Source: Ferrithrix thermotolerans DSM 19514 (GTDB lineage Bacteria; Actinomycetota; Acidimicrobiia; Acidimicrobiales; Ilumatobacteraceae). Taken from it: a stretch of DNA of 64,000 bases. Positions 14,661 to 24,099 of this stretch are shown here, one piece after another. The stretch covers positions 1 through 64,000 of the forward strand of contig CAMASN010000001.1 in assembly GCA_945861025.1 (NCBI GenBank). The letters are read 5' to 3'. Under the pieces are notes generated by a model. It made no database searches and had not been told where the DNA came from. It saw nothing but the letters and a program-made list of their open reading frames with translations. Within the stretch, counting starts at the first letter, position 1. The number at the start of each line of letters is the position of its first letter. Made by a program: the position numbers and the translations under genes.

Positions 14661-15657
14661 TCATGGCTCCTTGACGATGATGCAGCACGATCTTGCCGAG
14701 TTGGTCGCCTGCTTCGAGTCGATGCAGCGCTGTTTCGTAGTTGGCGAGATCGTACGTGGTATCGACGGTGACCGGTAGACCTGCGGCCACGAGCTGAGTC
14801 ACCTCAGCGAACTCCTGGTAGCTGCCCATTGTTGAACCGATGATTTCGTATTGCTTGAAGAACAGCCGCGGCAGTGTGATTTCGACCTTTGGGCCGCTGG
14901 TGCTGCCGCACACCACCAGACGTCCACCGGGCTTCAACGAGCGAACCGACTGATTCCACGTAGCCGGGCCAACGCTTTCGACGACAACATCTGCATGCAC
15001 CGGCCATGACTCGGCGACCGAGTCGTATGCGGCGTGCGCGCCCATGTTGATGGCTTCGGCTCGCTTTGCCTCGCTGCGACTCGTAGCAACAACGTCGGCG
15101 CCCATGTGGCGGGCCAACGCAACGGTTGCACATGAAACGCCCGAACCAATGCCAACAACCAAGCAGGTTTCTCCGGCCTGTAAGCGTGCACGCTTGAGCA
15201 TTCGGTATGCAGTGAGATATGCCAAGGGATAGGCCGCACACTCAGCCCATGACCGGCCAGCGGGTCGTGCCACCACGTTGCGCGCCGGCGCCTGAGCAAC
15301 GGTGGCATGGCCGCCCCAACAGTGTTCGCCGTAGATGCGGAATCCCGGCCCCATCGGGCTGTTGTTGCCCCATGTGACGATCTCGTCAACCGGTGAGACT
15401 CCGGGGTTGATGACCACTTCGTCGCCGACGGCCACATTGGTGACCCGCGAGCCGACAGCACTCACGATGCCAGCCACGTCGCACCCGGGCACGTGTGGAA
15501 GGTGTGGCCTCGGTGCTCCTCGAGTAACCCACAAATCCATGTGGTTCAGCGCACTGGCGACGACATCGATACGTACTTCGTCGTCGGCCATATCGGGCAG
15601 GTCAATCTCGCCCCAGCGATAGCTGCCCGGTGATTCATCGAGTATCCATGCGTGCAT
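14650..15657 (-). CDS. MDR-superfamily NAD(P)-dependent oxidoreductase
   Basis: This 335-residue medium-chain dehydrogenase/reductase has an N-terminal GroES-like domain (SALNHMDLWVTRG and HVPGCDVAGIVSAVGS) and a Rossmann domain with the cofactor loop VVGIGSGVSCATVALARHMGA (about residues 168-188). The typical catalytic zinc ligand Cys is replaced in NHMD, as in quinone-oxidoreductase-like and crotonyl-CoA reductase-like members, so a zinc-free alkene or quinone reductase is more likely than an alcohol dehydrogenase. The neighbouring amidohydrolase suggests a small catabolic operon. The substrate is unknown. Confidence 0.8.
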   Translation of the reverse strand: MHAWILDESPGSYRWGEIDLPDMADDEVRIDVVASALNHMDLWVTRGAPRPHLPHVPGCDVAGIVSAVGSRVTNVAVGDEVVINPGVSPVDEIVTWGNNSPMGPGFRIYGEHCWGGHATVAQAPARNVVARPAGRSWAECAAYPLAYLTAYRMLKRARLQAGETCLVVGIGSGVSCATVALARHMGADVVATSRSEAKRAEAINMGAHAAYDSVAESWPVHADVVVESVGPATWNQSVRSLKPGGRLVVCGSTSGPKVEITLPRLFFKQYEIIGSTMGSYQEFAEVTQLVAAGLPVTVDTTYDLANYETALHRLEAGDQLGKIVLHHRQGAMNEQ

Positions 15658-15681
15658 CGTTCGACCGTAGCCGACGCAATT

Positions 15682-16305
15682 TCACACCACAGCGACGAAG
15701 GCATCGGGCTCGACGGTGATCTGCACATGTCGAGCGCTCCCCCATCGCTGACCATCGAGCCAGAGGGGTGTCTTGCTCGGCAGGTCGAGCGCGACGCTTG
15801 CCACTTGACGCGTCGTGATCAGTGGGTGCGGAACGTGGGTGCCGAGCGGTATGCGTGATCGCGCCAACCAACGTTGCTGAAGGTTCATTGTTGAGCTAGC
15901 TGTCACAAGATCGACGAGGCCGTCGTTGGGATGGCATCGTGGAGCGACGTCCCACGTGTTGATGAATTGAGCGTTCATTGCCGCAACGATTTGTCCGTGC
16001 CACCAGGTGCGTCGAGCCACAAGATGGGCGGCGAACCACCCCTCGCGTGAGTCATCGGCCACAACATGAACGAGGTCGATCGGTAGATGCGGCACTGCCT
16101 CGCCCGACGTAAAGCGGGACGGTTGCGCACTGCCGCCAAGCGTGCGCATCAGGTCGCCGCCGAGCAGACCCACCGTTGCGATATCGCTACCGCTCCGGCG
16201 CGCAGCCTCAACCATGACGCGCAACTCTGCATTCGATGACACGGTGACCATCGGTACCGAGGCGACTGCAAGCGAACCCCATTCGTGGCCCTTGCGGATG
16301 GTCAT
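15682..16305 (-). CDS. YegS/diacylglycerol-kinase C-terminal-like protein
   Basis: This 207-residue protein has no nucleotide-binding GGDGT motif, though TVGLLGGDLMRTLGG (about residues 42-56) faintly recalls that loop and pattern. The second half (IVAAMNAQFIN...APRCHPNDGLVDLVTA, HPLITTRQVASVALDLPSK, PLWLDGQRWG) matches the C-terminal beta-sandwich of YegS/BmrU lipid kinases, with the DGLVD and DGxxW elements. It is shorter than the usual ~300 residues, so it may be a degenerate lipid kinase or a binding protein. It overlaps the helicase gene by 4 bp (ATGA at 16302) and is the next gene of that operon. Confidence 0.6.
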   Translation of the reverse strand: MTIRKGHEWGSLAVASVPMVTVSSNAELRVMVEAARRSGSDIATVGLLGGDLMRTLGGSAQPSRFTSGEAVPHLPIDLVHVVADDSREGWFAAHLVARRTWWHGQIVAAMNAQFINTWDVAPRCHPNDGLVDLVTASSTMNLQQRWLARSRIPLGTHVPHPLITTRQVASVALDLPSKTPLWLDGQRWGSARHVQITVEPDAFVAVV

Positions 16306-18974
16306 TCGGGCACGACCTCTACAAGTTCTTCGCTCGGCGCCACGGACGGAATATCGGTCTCGATCTCAACAGCGCTCGAGGCTGCGACAACGCCGCGGAA
16401 CAACGCCTCGGCGGCCTTCTCGGCGCTGCGTCGCGTAGCGGCTACGGGAGCCACGATTGCGAGTTGGCGCAGTAGGTCGATCAGTTGCTTGATGGTGCGT
16501 ACGAAATCACCGCCCGACAATTCTTCGGCCTCTACTACTTCGGCGAAGCCCTCGCCCGCAGCCCACGCAAACGCAATCGCCAAGAAGGTGGCGTCGGGAG
16601 GACGATGCACGATGAGGCCGTCTTCTTCTTCGATCTCGCGAAGGTCAGAGCTGAGCGATGCAATTTGCAGCCAGCGCTTGCGCACTGAGGCGTTCGGGAA
16701 CCAGGCCAGCGGCGGCTCTTCAGAACTACGGTGCTCGTACACGAATACTGACACGAGTCCGGCGAGCGTGGCCGGATCGAGACCGTCGAGGAGTCCCTGA
16801 CGAAGTGTTTCAACGATGAGCAGATCGCTCTCGTGAAACGTGCGCGCCAGCATCTGCCCCGCATCGGTGAGCGTCCAGCCATCGATGTAGCCCCACGCCG
16901 AAAGGATGCCGAGCACGCGGTCGAAGTCGCGCGCAATCGATTGTCCGCGACCCTTGACGCGTGTTCGAATCTCTTCGACATCACGCGCTACACGTTCGGC
17001 TTGTGCTGCAGCCTTGAGGCGGGCCTTCAAATCGGGATCGTCTTCCACAGGGTGATATCCATCGAGCGACACGACTGGAATACGGCGACCTTGTGGCAGC
17101 GCCTTGAGTTTGGCCTTGTCGAGTCGAGCAGCAACCTCGCGCTGGAAGTCGTTGCGGTGCGGCGCAAAGTCGGCGGGCATGTCGATGCTGCCTAGCACCG
17201 CGGGCGGACTCTCGAAGTCGGTGCCCGACAGCATCAGCAGATCGTGGCGCGAAGTGATCACGCTGAGGCGGGTGCCGCCCTTGCGGTTTGCTGTGGAGAT
17301 AACTGCCGCGCGCCCGGAGTACTTGCCCTTGTTGATGTAGACCACATCTCCTGGACGCAGCTTCATGATCGCGAGATCGATGGGGTCGTCGCGCCCTGGT
17401 AGATAGGCCGCTGGTTTGTTGGCCTCGCGCAGTTGCGCTCGGTAGTCGTCGATGTCGCCGAACGGACTCGTTGCCTGCTCGGTGAGCTCGGCCAACTGCG
17501 CCTGACGTCGCGAGAGTTTGGTTTCGAGTCGAACCACATCGCCGTCGGCTTGGTACTGAGCAAAGGACAAATTCAACAGGTGATGCGCCTGCTCGCTTGA
17601 GTATGTGCGTACCAAGTTGGCAGCCATGTTGTACGTAGGACGGAAGGCCGAGGTGAGGTGGAACCAGCGACTCGCTGCGATGCCGGCGATTTGCTCGAAC
17701 GGCGTAAACGGGGTCCACAGCACGATTGCTTGACCGTATTCGTCGATGCCGCGGCGCCCGGCGCGGCCGGTGAGTTGGGTGTACTCACCCGCCGTGAGTG
17801 TGGCGTGATGCTCGCCGGTGAACTTGGTGAGCTTGTCGATTACTACTGTGCGCGCTGGCATGTTGATGCCAACAGCAAGCGTCTCGGTGGCGAAGACGAT
17901 CTTGATCAGACCCTCACTAAAACACGCTTCGACCACTTCTTTGAACGGTGGCACCATGCCGGCGTGATGCGCCGCAATGCCCGCCTCGAGCTGCGCCAGA
18001 AACTGTGAGTAGCCCAGCACAGCGAGGTCGTCGGCTTCGATGCCAGCGAGGCGCCCTTCGGCGATTTCGTGGATGCGGTCGCGCTGCTCGCCCGTGGTGA
18101 GTCGGATGCCAGCAGCAAGGCAAGTCTTGGCGGCTTCGTCGCACTGGTTGCGACTAAAAATGAAATAGATAGCAGGCAACATCTGCTCGAGCTCGAGTCG
18201 ATCAACGACCTCGACGCGAGACGGTGGATACAGCCGGCGCGTGCCTCGACCGCCGCCTCGGCCGCGACCACCTTTCCACTGGTTCGTACCCTCCTCGGTG
18301 AGGCGCATCGCTACTGCGTTGGGTCGGTCGTTGACCAGCGTGGGCAGTAGGTGAATCTTCTCGCTGCTGCGATCGCCAACCATAAACAGGTTCTCGAGCT
18401 GTACCGGCCGGGTGTCTTCAAGCACTGCTGTGGTGGGTCCGCGAACAGTGCTGATCCAGTCGGTGAGTTCGGTGGCATTGCTCACGGTGGCCGACAAGCA
18501 GACCAACTGCACCCGCTCGGGAAGATGAATGATGACTTCTTCCCACACTGGGCCTCGATATGTGTCCTGCAAGAAGTGCACCTCATCGAGTACCACGACA
18601 GCAAGGTCGTCGAGCGCGCCTGAGCGGCCGTAGATCATGTTGCGCAACACTTCGGTGGTCATCACCACGATTGCAGCGTCGCCGTTGATCGCGTTGTCCC
18701 CGGTGAGCAGTCCCACGCGCTCAGCGCCGTAGATGCCGACGAGATCGTGGAACTTCTGATTCGAGAGCGCCTTGATGGGTGCCGTGTAAAACGCTCGCTT
18801 GCCAGCGCGAATGGCGGTCTCGATGCCGTACTCGGCTACCACCGTTTTGCCCGATCCAGTAGGCGCGGCGACAAGAACTGATTGGCCGTCGTCGAGCGCG
18901 TCCATTGCTTGCAGCTGGAAACGATCGAGTGGAAATGTGTAGTGGGCAATCAATTCGGCCCGGTCGGCACGCAC
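16302..18974 (-). CDS. helY: Ski2/Mtr4-like DEAD/DEAH-box RNA helicase HelY
   Basis: This 890-residue SF2 helicase has VLVAAPTGSGKTVVAEYG (motif I, about residues 33-50), TAPIKALSNQKF (Ia), DEVH in VVLDEVHFLQD (motif II), LSAT (III), and the C-terminal helicase domain with LTGRAGRRG (motif VI). The C-terminal ~300 residues match the ratchet/DSHCT part (LAGLVSVFVYEHRS). Actinobacterial HelY is related to the exosome helicases Ski2 and Mtr4 and is presumed to unwind RNA for decay or ribosome processing. It starts with GTG at 18974. It lies next to tatC, as in mycobacteria. Confidence 0.93.
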   Translation of the reverse strand: MRADRAELIAHYTFPLDRFQLQAMDALDDGQSVLVAAPTGSGKTVVAEYGIETAIRAGKRAFYTAPIKALSNQKFHDLVGIYGAERVGLLTGDNAINGDAAIVVMTTEVLRNMIYGRSGALDDLAVVVLDEVHFLQDTYRGPVWEEVIIHLPERVQLVCLSATVSNATELTDWISTVRGPTTAVLEDTRPVQLENLFMVGDRSSEKIHLLPTLVNDRPNAVAMRLTEEGTNQWKGGRGRGGGRGTRRLYPPSRVEVVDRLELEQMLPAIYFIFSRNQCDEAAKTCLAAGIRLTTGEQRDRIHEIAEGRLAGIEADDLAVLGYSQFLAQLEAGIAAHHAGMVPPFKEVVEACFSEGLIKIVFATETLAVGINMPARTVVIDKLTKFTGEHHATLTAGEYTQLTGRAGRRGIDEYGQAIVLWTPFTPFEQIAGIAASRWFHLTSAFRPTYNMAANLVRTYSSEQAHHLLNLSFAQYQADGDVVRLETKLSRRQAQLAELTEQATSPFGDIDDYRAQLREANKPAAYLPGRDDPIDLAIMKLRPGDVVYINKGKYSGRAAVISTANRKGGTRLSVITSRHDLLMLSGTDFESPPAVLGSIDMPADFAPHRNDFQREVAARLDKAKLKALPQGRRIPVVSLDGYHPVEDDPDLKARLKAAAQAERVARDVEEIRTRVKGRGQSIARDFDRVLGILSAWGYIDGWTLTDAGQMLARTFHESDLLIVETLRQGLLDGLDPATLAGLVSVFVYEHRSSEEPPLAWFPNASVRKRWLQIASLSSDLREIEEEDGLIVHRPPDATFLAIAFAWAAGEGFAEVVEAEELSGGDFVRTIKQLIDLLRQLAIVAPVAATRRSAEKAAEALFRGVVAASSAVEIETDIPSVAPSEELVEVVPE

Positions 18975-19004
18975 GACTACCAGTGTGGCGCGTCGGGCGG
19001 TTGT

Positions 19005-19862
19005 TTAGGCGGACGCCGCGGCCCCTGCGGTGTCGAAGTCATCGTCATCATCATCATCGTCGGTGCCCTTCAGAGCCTGCTTACGCTTGCGGCGCTGCAT
19101 GAAGAGCCCAATCAAGATTGAGAAGAGATAAAAGATGCTCATCGGCACCGCCAACGCCAGCATCGAGATCGGGTCGCCCGAAGGAGTAATGATCGCAGCG
19201 ATTGCGAAGATGGCCATGATCGCGTAGCGCCAACCCTTGAGCAGGGTTTGTGGGGTCAGTACGCCAGCAATTTGCAGGAACACGAGCAGCACCGGAAACT
19301 CAAAGCCGATGCCGAACGCAAACACCATCAGCCCGACAAGGCTGATGTATTTCTCGATTTGGAAGATCTGGCCAACGCCGGAACCCGACCACGAGATCAG
19401 AAACTCAAGCGCCTTATCGAGGGTCCAATAGGCGATGTAGCCGCCAAGCACGAACAGCCCAATGGTCGAGCTGATAAATGGAATCGCATACTTCTTTTCT
19501 TTGGCGTGCAGCGCTGGAACCACAAAGCGCCAGATCTGCCACAACACCACGGGAAAGGCCAGCAGCAAGCCGCCGTACATCGATACCGAAATGCGGGTCG
19601 AAAAACCATCGAGTGGTCCGAGGCCGAAAAGTTGGCCGTTGCACTGCAGATTTGGTTTGGCCGCGCACAAGTCTTTGTATGGCTTCACCAGGAAACGCAG
19701 CACTGGGTCGTAGAACGCGAGCATCAAAATCACGCCGAGGGTGACGGCCAGCAGACTGCGCACGATGCGGACTCGAAGCTCGGCAAGGTGGTCGCGCAGC
19801 GTCATGCGGTCTTCGGGGCCCTTAAGTGCTGGCAGGCTGGCGGACGTAAAGGGAAGCTTCAT
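19005..19862 (-). CDS. tatC: Sec-independent protein translocase TatC
   Basis: This 285-residue multi-spanning membrane protein has the TatC opening HLAELRVRIVRSLLAV (residues about 25-40), a periplasmic loop FGLGPLDGFSTRISVSMYGG, FPVVLWQIWRFVVPAL, EKKYAIPF, and FAFGIGFEFPVLLVFL near the fifth segment. TatC recognises twin-arginine signal peptides and, with TatA/B, exports folded proteins. The cytoplasmic C-terminus carries eight successive Asp residues coded by a GAT/GAC microsatellite (about 19035-19060). tatB overlaps its start by 4 bp (ATGA). Confidence 0.96.
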   Translation of the reverse strand: MKLPFTSASLPALKGPEDRMTLRDHLAELRVRIVRSLLAVTLGVILMLAFYDPVLRFLVKPYKDLCAAKPNLQCNGQLFGLGPLDGFSTRISVSMYGGLLLAFPVVLWQIWRFVVPALHAKEKKYAIPFISSTIGLFVLGGYIAYWTLDKALEFLISWSGSGVGQIFQIEKYISLVGLMVFAFGIGFEFPVLLVFLQIAGVLTPQTLLKGWRYAIMAIFAIAAIITPSGDPISMLALAVPMSIFYLFSILIGLFMQRRKRKQALKGTDDDDDDDDFDTAGAAASA

Positions 19863-20347
19863 ACAGGAGTTGCCTCGTCGGCTTCGGCGGCGGCTGCCGT
19901 TGGCTCGGGGGCCACATACGACGCATCGGTCTCGCCGACATAGTTGGAAATATCGAACGAGGGCGCACGTGTCGGCGCGGCCGGGGCTTCTCCGACAGGA
20001 ACTGATTCAGGCTCTGCCGTTTCAGACGTGGTTGTTTCGGACTGGATCACCGGCGTCGCTGCTGGTGTGCTCACCGACGTTTCGCCTGGCTTGGTTGCGG
20101 TGGGCTTGGCATCGGACTGAGGGTCGAACATGGCCGAGCTCTTCACCAGATCGGCGGTTTCGCGCATTTCGCGCATGGGTTCCTCGAGCACTGTGCGCAT
20201 CTCGTCTTGAAAGCCGCCGGCCATTTTCTTGAAATCGTTGTAGGCCTTAGTGGCCTTGCGGACTGCTTCGGGCAGCTTGTCGGGGCCGAGTACCACGAGG
20301 GCGATGAGCACGAGGAAAATTAATTCGCTGCCCGACAGGTTGAACAC
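19859..20347 (-). CDS. tatB: Twin-arginine translocase subunit TatB (TatA/B family)
   Basis: This 162-residue protein has a single N-terminal membrane helix (LSGSELIFLVLIALVVLGPDKLPEAVR, here in part) with the glutamate at position 8 and the FGPDKLPE-type hinge (VLGPDKLPE), followed by an amphipathic helix (ATKAYNDFKKMAGGFQDEM) and a long Pro/Thr/Ala-rich cytoplasmic tail. The glutamate and the long tail favour TatB over TatA. It works with TatC in folded-protein export. It overlaps tatC by 4 bp. The start ATG at 20347 is 73 bp from the divergent GDPD gene. Confidence 0.88.
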   Translation of the reverse strand: MFNLSGSELIFLVLIALVVLGPDKLPEAVRKATKAYNDFKKMAGGFQDEMRTVLEEPMREMRETADLVKSSAMFDPQSDAKPTATKPGETSVSTPAATPVIQSETTTSETAEPESVPVGEAPAAPTRAPSFDISNYVGETDASYVAPEPTAAAAEADEATPV

Positions 20348-20420
20348 GGGTTGGAGTCTAGGGCTAGTTCACACGAGCACGAAGTCTCTCGCGTCGTGAA
20401 TCTGCTCGAAGTTTCGTGCG

Positions 20421-21179
20421 ATGCAATCAACTGTCACAATGCTTGCAATGCAACAGCGCCTACCCTCATTGCTCGCACATCCGATTGCGTTTGCGCACCG
20501 CGGCGGCAAAGCGCACGCCCCAGAAAACACCATTGAGGCGTTCACCTTGGGTCTCAGACTTGGGGCCACGGGTCTCGAAAGCGATGTGTGGGTAACCGCC
20601 GACGGTGTGCCCGTGCTTGACCACGACGGATTCGTGCGACATCGGCTGAGCAGGCGTCGGATCACCGAGATGCGGCGAGCGCAGCTGCCATCGTTCATCC
20701 CCACGCTCGCCGAATTGTTCGAGAAGTGCGGCTCAGATTTCCACCTCTCGCTCGATCTCAAGGGCGACAACTGTGGGTTGCCGGTGCTGAACGTGGTTCG
20801 CGAGGCTGCGCCGCAGCTGCTCCCCCGGCTGTGGCTCTGTCATCCGCAATGGCAGACGCTGCTGCCCCTGCGATCGCAGCTTGATGGTGCCAAGTTGGTC
20901 GACTCCACCCGCTTAACACGCATCAAAGAGGGCCCCGAGCGTCGCGCCGCTGCGTTGTCGAACGAGGGTATTCACGCAATCAACATGCATCACACCGATT
21001 GGAACGGCGGCCTCGTCTCGCTGTTTCACCGATTCGATCTGTGCGCTATTGCGTGGGACCTGCAGTACGACCATGTTCTGCGCCCAATTCTGCGAATGGG
21101 CATCGATGGTGTGCACAGCGACTGGGTCGATCGAATGATCGATGCCTATCGCAGCGAACTAGGTGCGCCACTGCTGTAG
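20421..21179 (+). CDS. Glycerophosphodiester phosphodiesterase
   Basis: This 252-residue TIM-barrel protein of the GDPD family has FAHRGGKAHAPENTIEAF (about residues 24-41, catalytic His and Arg), ESDVWVTADGVPVLDHDG (about 53-70, metal-binding Glu-x-Asp and the second catalytic His) and LSLDLKGDN (metal ligand). GDPD enzymes hydrolyse glycerophosphodiesters to glycerol-3-phosphate and an alcohol. Three in-frame ATG codons (20421, 20439, 20448) precede the conserved region. 20448 would place the HRG motif at the usual distance from the N-terminus, so the true start is uncertain. It has no signal peptide, so it is probably cytoplasmic. Confidence 0.88.
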   Translation: MQSTVTMLAMQQRLPSLLAHPIAFAHRGGKAHAPENTIEAFTLGLRLGATGLESDVWVTADGVPVLDHDGFVRHRLSRRRITEMRRAQLPSFIPTLAELFEKCGSDFHLSLDLKGDNCGLPVLNVVREAAPQLLPRLWLCHPQWQTLLPLRSQLDGAKLVDSTRLTRIKEGPERRAAALSNEGIHAINMHHTDWNGGLVSLFHRFDLCAIAWDLQYDHVLRPILRMGIDGVHSDWVDRMIDAYRSELGAPLL

Positions 21180-21194
21180 CGCACAGGGTTGTAA

Positions 21195-21818
21195 CTACAG
21201 CCACGCCCAATCGGAGTAGGGCCAGATCACTACGAAGGCGCGTCCAACGATCTGTGAGTAGTCGACCTGGCCGAGAGGGCCGCGACTGTCGCCTGATCCG
21301 GCGCGATTGTCGCCCATGACGAACACGTGGTGCGGTGTAAGCGTTGTTTTGAGTAGGTCGCCACCGCAGTTGTCGGGCGTAACAACCGATGGGTCGAGGT
21401 AGGGCTCGGTGAGCACCTTGCCATTGATAAGAACCACACAACGGTTTATCTCGATGGTTTCTCCGGGAAGTGCGACGACTCGCTTGATGAGATCTCGTTG
21501 GGTCAGGCCTTGGGCCTCTTCGAGCACCACAATATCGCCGCGTCGCGGGTCGTGAAGGTCGTACGAAAGCTTGTTGACGAGCACGCGATCGAAGTCGTGC
21601 AAGGTGGTGTCCATCGAGTGGCCCGACACGTAAAACTGCTGGACGACGAACACCTTCATCAGTACTGCAGCTGCGATTGCGATAAAAATGACGACAATCC
21701 ACTCGCGAAAAGCGCGTGCAAAATGGTTCACGGGCTTGGCGGGGGGACGCGGGGCGCGCACTTCGGCGAGAGCAGCGGTCTGCTGTGACGTTGTATCTAG
21801 TGAGTCGCCTAGGTTCAT
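21195..21818 (-). CDS. lepB: Type I signal peptidase
   Basis: This 207-residue protein has one membrane helix (FREWIVVIFIAIAAAVLMK) followed by the S26 peptidase motifs: catalytic Ser in VSGHSMDTTL, Lys in RDLIKRVVALPGE, and MGDNRAGSGDSRG near the C-terminus. It removes signal peptides from Sec and Tat substrates on the outer face of the membrane. The start was taken as the ATG at 21818 (MNLGDSLDT), which leaves a short disordered Pro-rich N-terminus. The frame is open to 21905. It sits between the GDPD and pafA, close to the Tat genes. Confidence 0.92.
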   Translation of the reverse strand: MNLGDSLDTTSQQTAALAEVRAPRPPAKPVNHFARAFREWIVVIFIAIAAAVLMKVFVVQQFYVSGHSMDTTLHDFDRVLVNKLSYDLHDPRRGDIVVLEEAQGLTQRDLIKRVVALPGETIEINRCVVLINGKVLTEPYLDPSVVTPDNCGGDLLKTTLTPHHVFVMGDNRAGSGDSRGPLGQVDYSQIVGRAFVVIWPYSDWAWL

Positions 21819-21920
21819 TTCAGATCTCTCGTTGCCGATTGCATGGGCACAGGGGGCATCATTGCCCAAAGACGATATCGCCTCGACGCCGCCAGTGGGT
21901 GCCACACGTCGATTGGTTAC

Positions 21921-23279
21921 CTAGAGCGAGGCAATCAGTTTTTCGACGCGTTCGTCGCGACTCTTGAACGGGTCCTTGCACAGAACCGTGCGCTGCGCCT
22001 GATCGTTGAGCTTGAGGTGCACCCAATCGACCGTGTAATCGCGCTTGCGTTCCTTAGCGCGCTTGATGAACTCGCCACGGAGCCTGGCCCGAGTTGTTTG
22101 CGGTGGTATATCGACCGCGGCCATGATGTCCTCATCGGTGCACATGCGTTCGACCATGCCCCGATCTTGCATCTTGTAGAACAGGCTTCGGCTCCGAGTG
22201 ACGTCGTGATACTGCAGGTCAAGCAACTGAACTTGGGCGTGGCCCAATGGTAGATCGTGTTTGGCTCGGTAGGCCTCGATCAGCTTGTGTTTGATGACCC
22301 AATCAACCTCCCGATCCAGTTTCAGCGGGTCGTTCTCGATGGTGCTCACACAATGCTCCCACATCTCAAGGGCGCGTTGCTCGAGTGGAGGGAAGCCCTT
22401 GGTGTCGGCGTATCGCAACGCACGATCGAGGTATTCGCGTTGAATGTCGAGCGCACTGACCTCGCGGCCGTTAGCCAGTTTCACGGTTCGCCGACAGGTG
22501 ATGTCGTGGCTGATTTCGCGAATGGCCCGAATCGGATTCTCGAGGGTCATGTCGCGCAACACGACACCGGGGTCTTCGACCATTCGCAACATGCACGCCG
22601 CGGCGCCGACCTTCACGAAGTTGGTGTATTCGCTCATGTTGCTGTCGCCAACGATCACGTGAAGGCGTCGGTACTTTTCGGCATCGGCGTGCGGTTCGTC
22701 GCGGGTGTTGATGATCGGCCGACTTCGTGTGGTTGCCGACGACACGCCTTCCCAGATGTGCTCGGCGCGCTGAGCAATCGAATACACCGGCCCGCGCGCC
22801 GTCTGCAGGATCTTGCCGGCACCCGTGTAAATCTGGCGGCTCACCAAGAACGGGATCAGCACCTCGGCGTAGTGGCCGAGGTTGTCGTCGCGGCTGGTGA
22901 GGTAATTCTCGTGGCAGCCATAGCTATTGCCCGCAGAGTCAGTGTTGTTCTTGAACAGGTAAATGGTGCCTCTGATGCCCTCTTCGCTGAGGCGTTGCTC
23001 GGCAGATACAACCAAGTCTTCGAGGATCCGCTCGCCCGCCTTGTCGTGTACCACCAGGTCGTACAACGAGTCGCACTCAGGGGTTGCGTATTCGGGGTGA
23101 GACCCGACGTCGAGATACAGACGCGCACCGTTCTGTAAAAAGACGTTGCTGCTGCGGCCCCAGCTGACGACCCGCCGAAACAGATAGCGAGCCACCTCGT
23201 CGGGGCTGAGCCGGCGCTGCCCGCGCAATGTGCAGGTGATTCCGTACTCGTTCTCGAGCCCGTAGATGCGCCGCTCCAT
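21921..23279 (-). CDS. pafA: Pup-protein ligase PafA
   Basis: This 452-residue carboxylate-amine ligase-fold protein begins [19 protein letters not shown], with the Glu/Gly residues that bind Mg-ATP. Other family segments are [17 protein letters not shown] (about residues 55-70), [18 protein letters not shown] (about 109-126) and [18 protein letters not shown] (about 194-211). PafA joins the C-terminal glutamate of Pup to lysines of target proteins. It differs from the related Dop at 25834-27318, which has the longer loop after its N-terminal motif. It lies in the proteasome cluster, separated from prcA by pxpA. Confidence 0.95.
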   Translation of the reverse strand: MERRIYGLENEYGITCTLRGQRRLSPDEVARYLFRRVVSWGRSSNVFLQNGARLYLDVGSHPEYATPECDSLYDLVVHDKAGERILEDLVVSAEQRLSEEGIRGTIYLFKNNTDSAGNSYGCHENYLTSRDDNLGHYAEVLIPFLVSRQIYTGAGKILQTARGPVYSIAQRAEHIWEGVSSATTRSRPIINTRDEPHADAEKYRRLHVIVGDSNMSEYTNFVKVGAAACMLRMVEDPGVVLRDMTLENPIRAIREISHDITCRRTVKLANGREVSALDIQREYLDRALRYADTKGFPPLEQRALEMWEHCVSTIENDPLKLDREVDWVIKHKLIEAYRAKHDLPLGHAQVQLLDLQYHDVTRSRSLFYKMQDRGMVERMCTDEDIMAAVDIPPQTTRARLRGEFIKRAKERKRDYTVDWVHLKLNDQAQRTVLCKDPFKSRDERVEKLIASL

Positions 23280-23340
23280 TTCGCCAACCTAGCGAACCCA
23301 ACCACGCATGGGGTGCGCAAAGGAATAATGCTCGGCTGGC

Positions 23341-24099
23341 TCAGAAATGGAAAGGACGCAACCCGATCTGGGCTGCCGTCAGCGCATCGCGCACTGCACC
23401 GGCAATCTGCACTGCTTCGGGTGTATCGCCGTGCACGCAGAGCGAGTCGAATTCAACTGCGATCTCAGAGCCATCGATGGCAAACACGGACCTGTTCGTG
23501 ACCATACGCACCGCACGCGCAGCAACGAAATTGACATCGTGCAGCACTGCCCCGGGCAACAGTCGAGAGACCAACGAACCATCGGTGTTGTACGCGCGAT
23601 CGACAAAACTCTCGGTGACCGTGGGGAGTCCGGCCTGCGTGGCAAGACGTAGTACCGCTGAGTTGGAGAGTCCCATGAGCGGCAAGGGGCCGCAGGCCGC
23701 CACACCTGCAACCACTGCAGCGGCCTGGGCCTCGTGCGTCACGATGGCGTTGTATAAAGCGCCGTGGGGTTTCACATAGCTAACGCGTGAACCGGCCGCG
23801 ATGGCGATGGCTTGCAATGCGCCAATCTGATACGTGACCACATCGGCCAACTCAGTGGGATTGATGTCAATAAACCGGCGGCCGAAGCCGGCGAGATCGG
23901 GGTACGAAACATGGGCGCCTATCGCCACACCAGAACGCGCAGCGACATCACAGGTGCGTCGCATGATCGACGGATCGCCAGCATGGAAGCCGCAGGCGAT
24001 GTTGGCGCTGGTAATGATGCCGAGCAGCGATTCGTCGTCGTTCATCGGCCAGTGACCAAGGCCTTCGCCGATGTCACTATTCAGATCGATAGTGGTCAT
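23341..24099 (-). CDS. pxpA: 5-oxoprolinase subunit PxpA (LamB/YcsF family)
   Basis: This 252-residue protein begins TIDLNSDIGEGLGHWPM and contains NIACGFHAGDPSIM, IGAHVSYPDLAGFGRR and YVKPHGALYN, the signature of the LamB/YcsF family. PxpA acts with PxpB and PxpC to hydrolyse 5-oxoproline (pyroglutamate) to glutamate using ATP. No pxpB or pxpC is nearby in this window. The gene overlaps prcA by 4 bp (ATGA, 24096-24099) and sits between prcA and pafA, so it is part of the proteasome operon. Whether this has functional meaning is open. Confidence 0.93.
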   Translation of the reverse strand: MTTIDLNSDIGEGLGHWPMNDDESLLGIITSANIACGFHAGDPSIMRRTCDVAARSGVAIGAHVSYPDLAGFGRRFIDINPTELADVVTYQIGALQAIAIAAGSRVSYVKPHGALYNAIVTHEAQAAAVVAGVAACGPLPLMGLSNSAVLRLATQAGLPTVTESFVDRAYNTDGSLVSRLLPGAVLHDVNFVAARAVRMVTNRSVFAIDGSEIAVEFDSLCVHGDTPEAVQIAGAVRDALTAAQIGLRPFHF

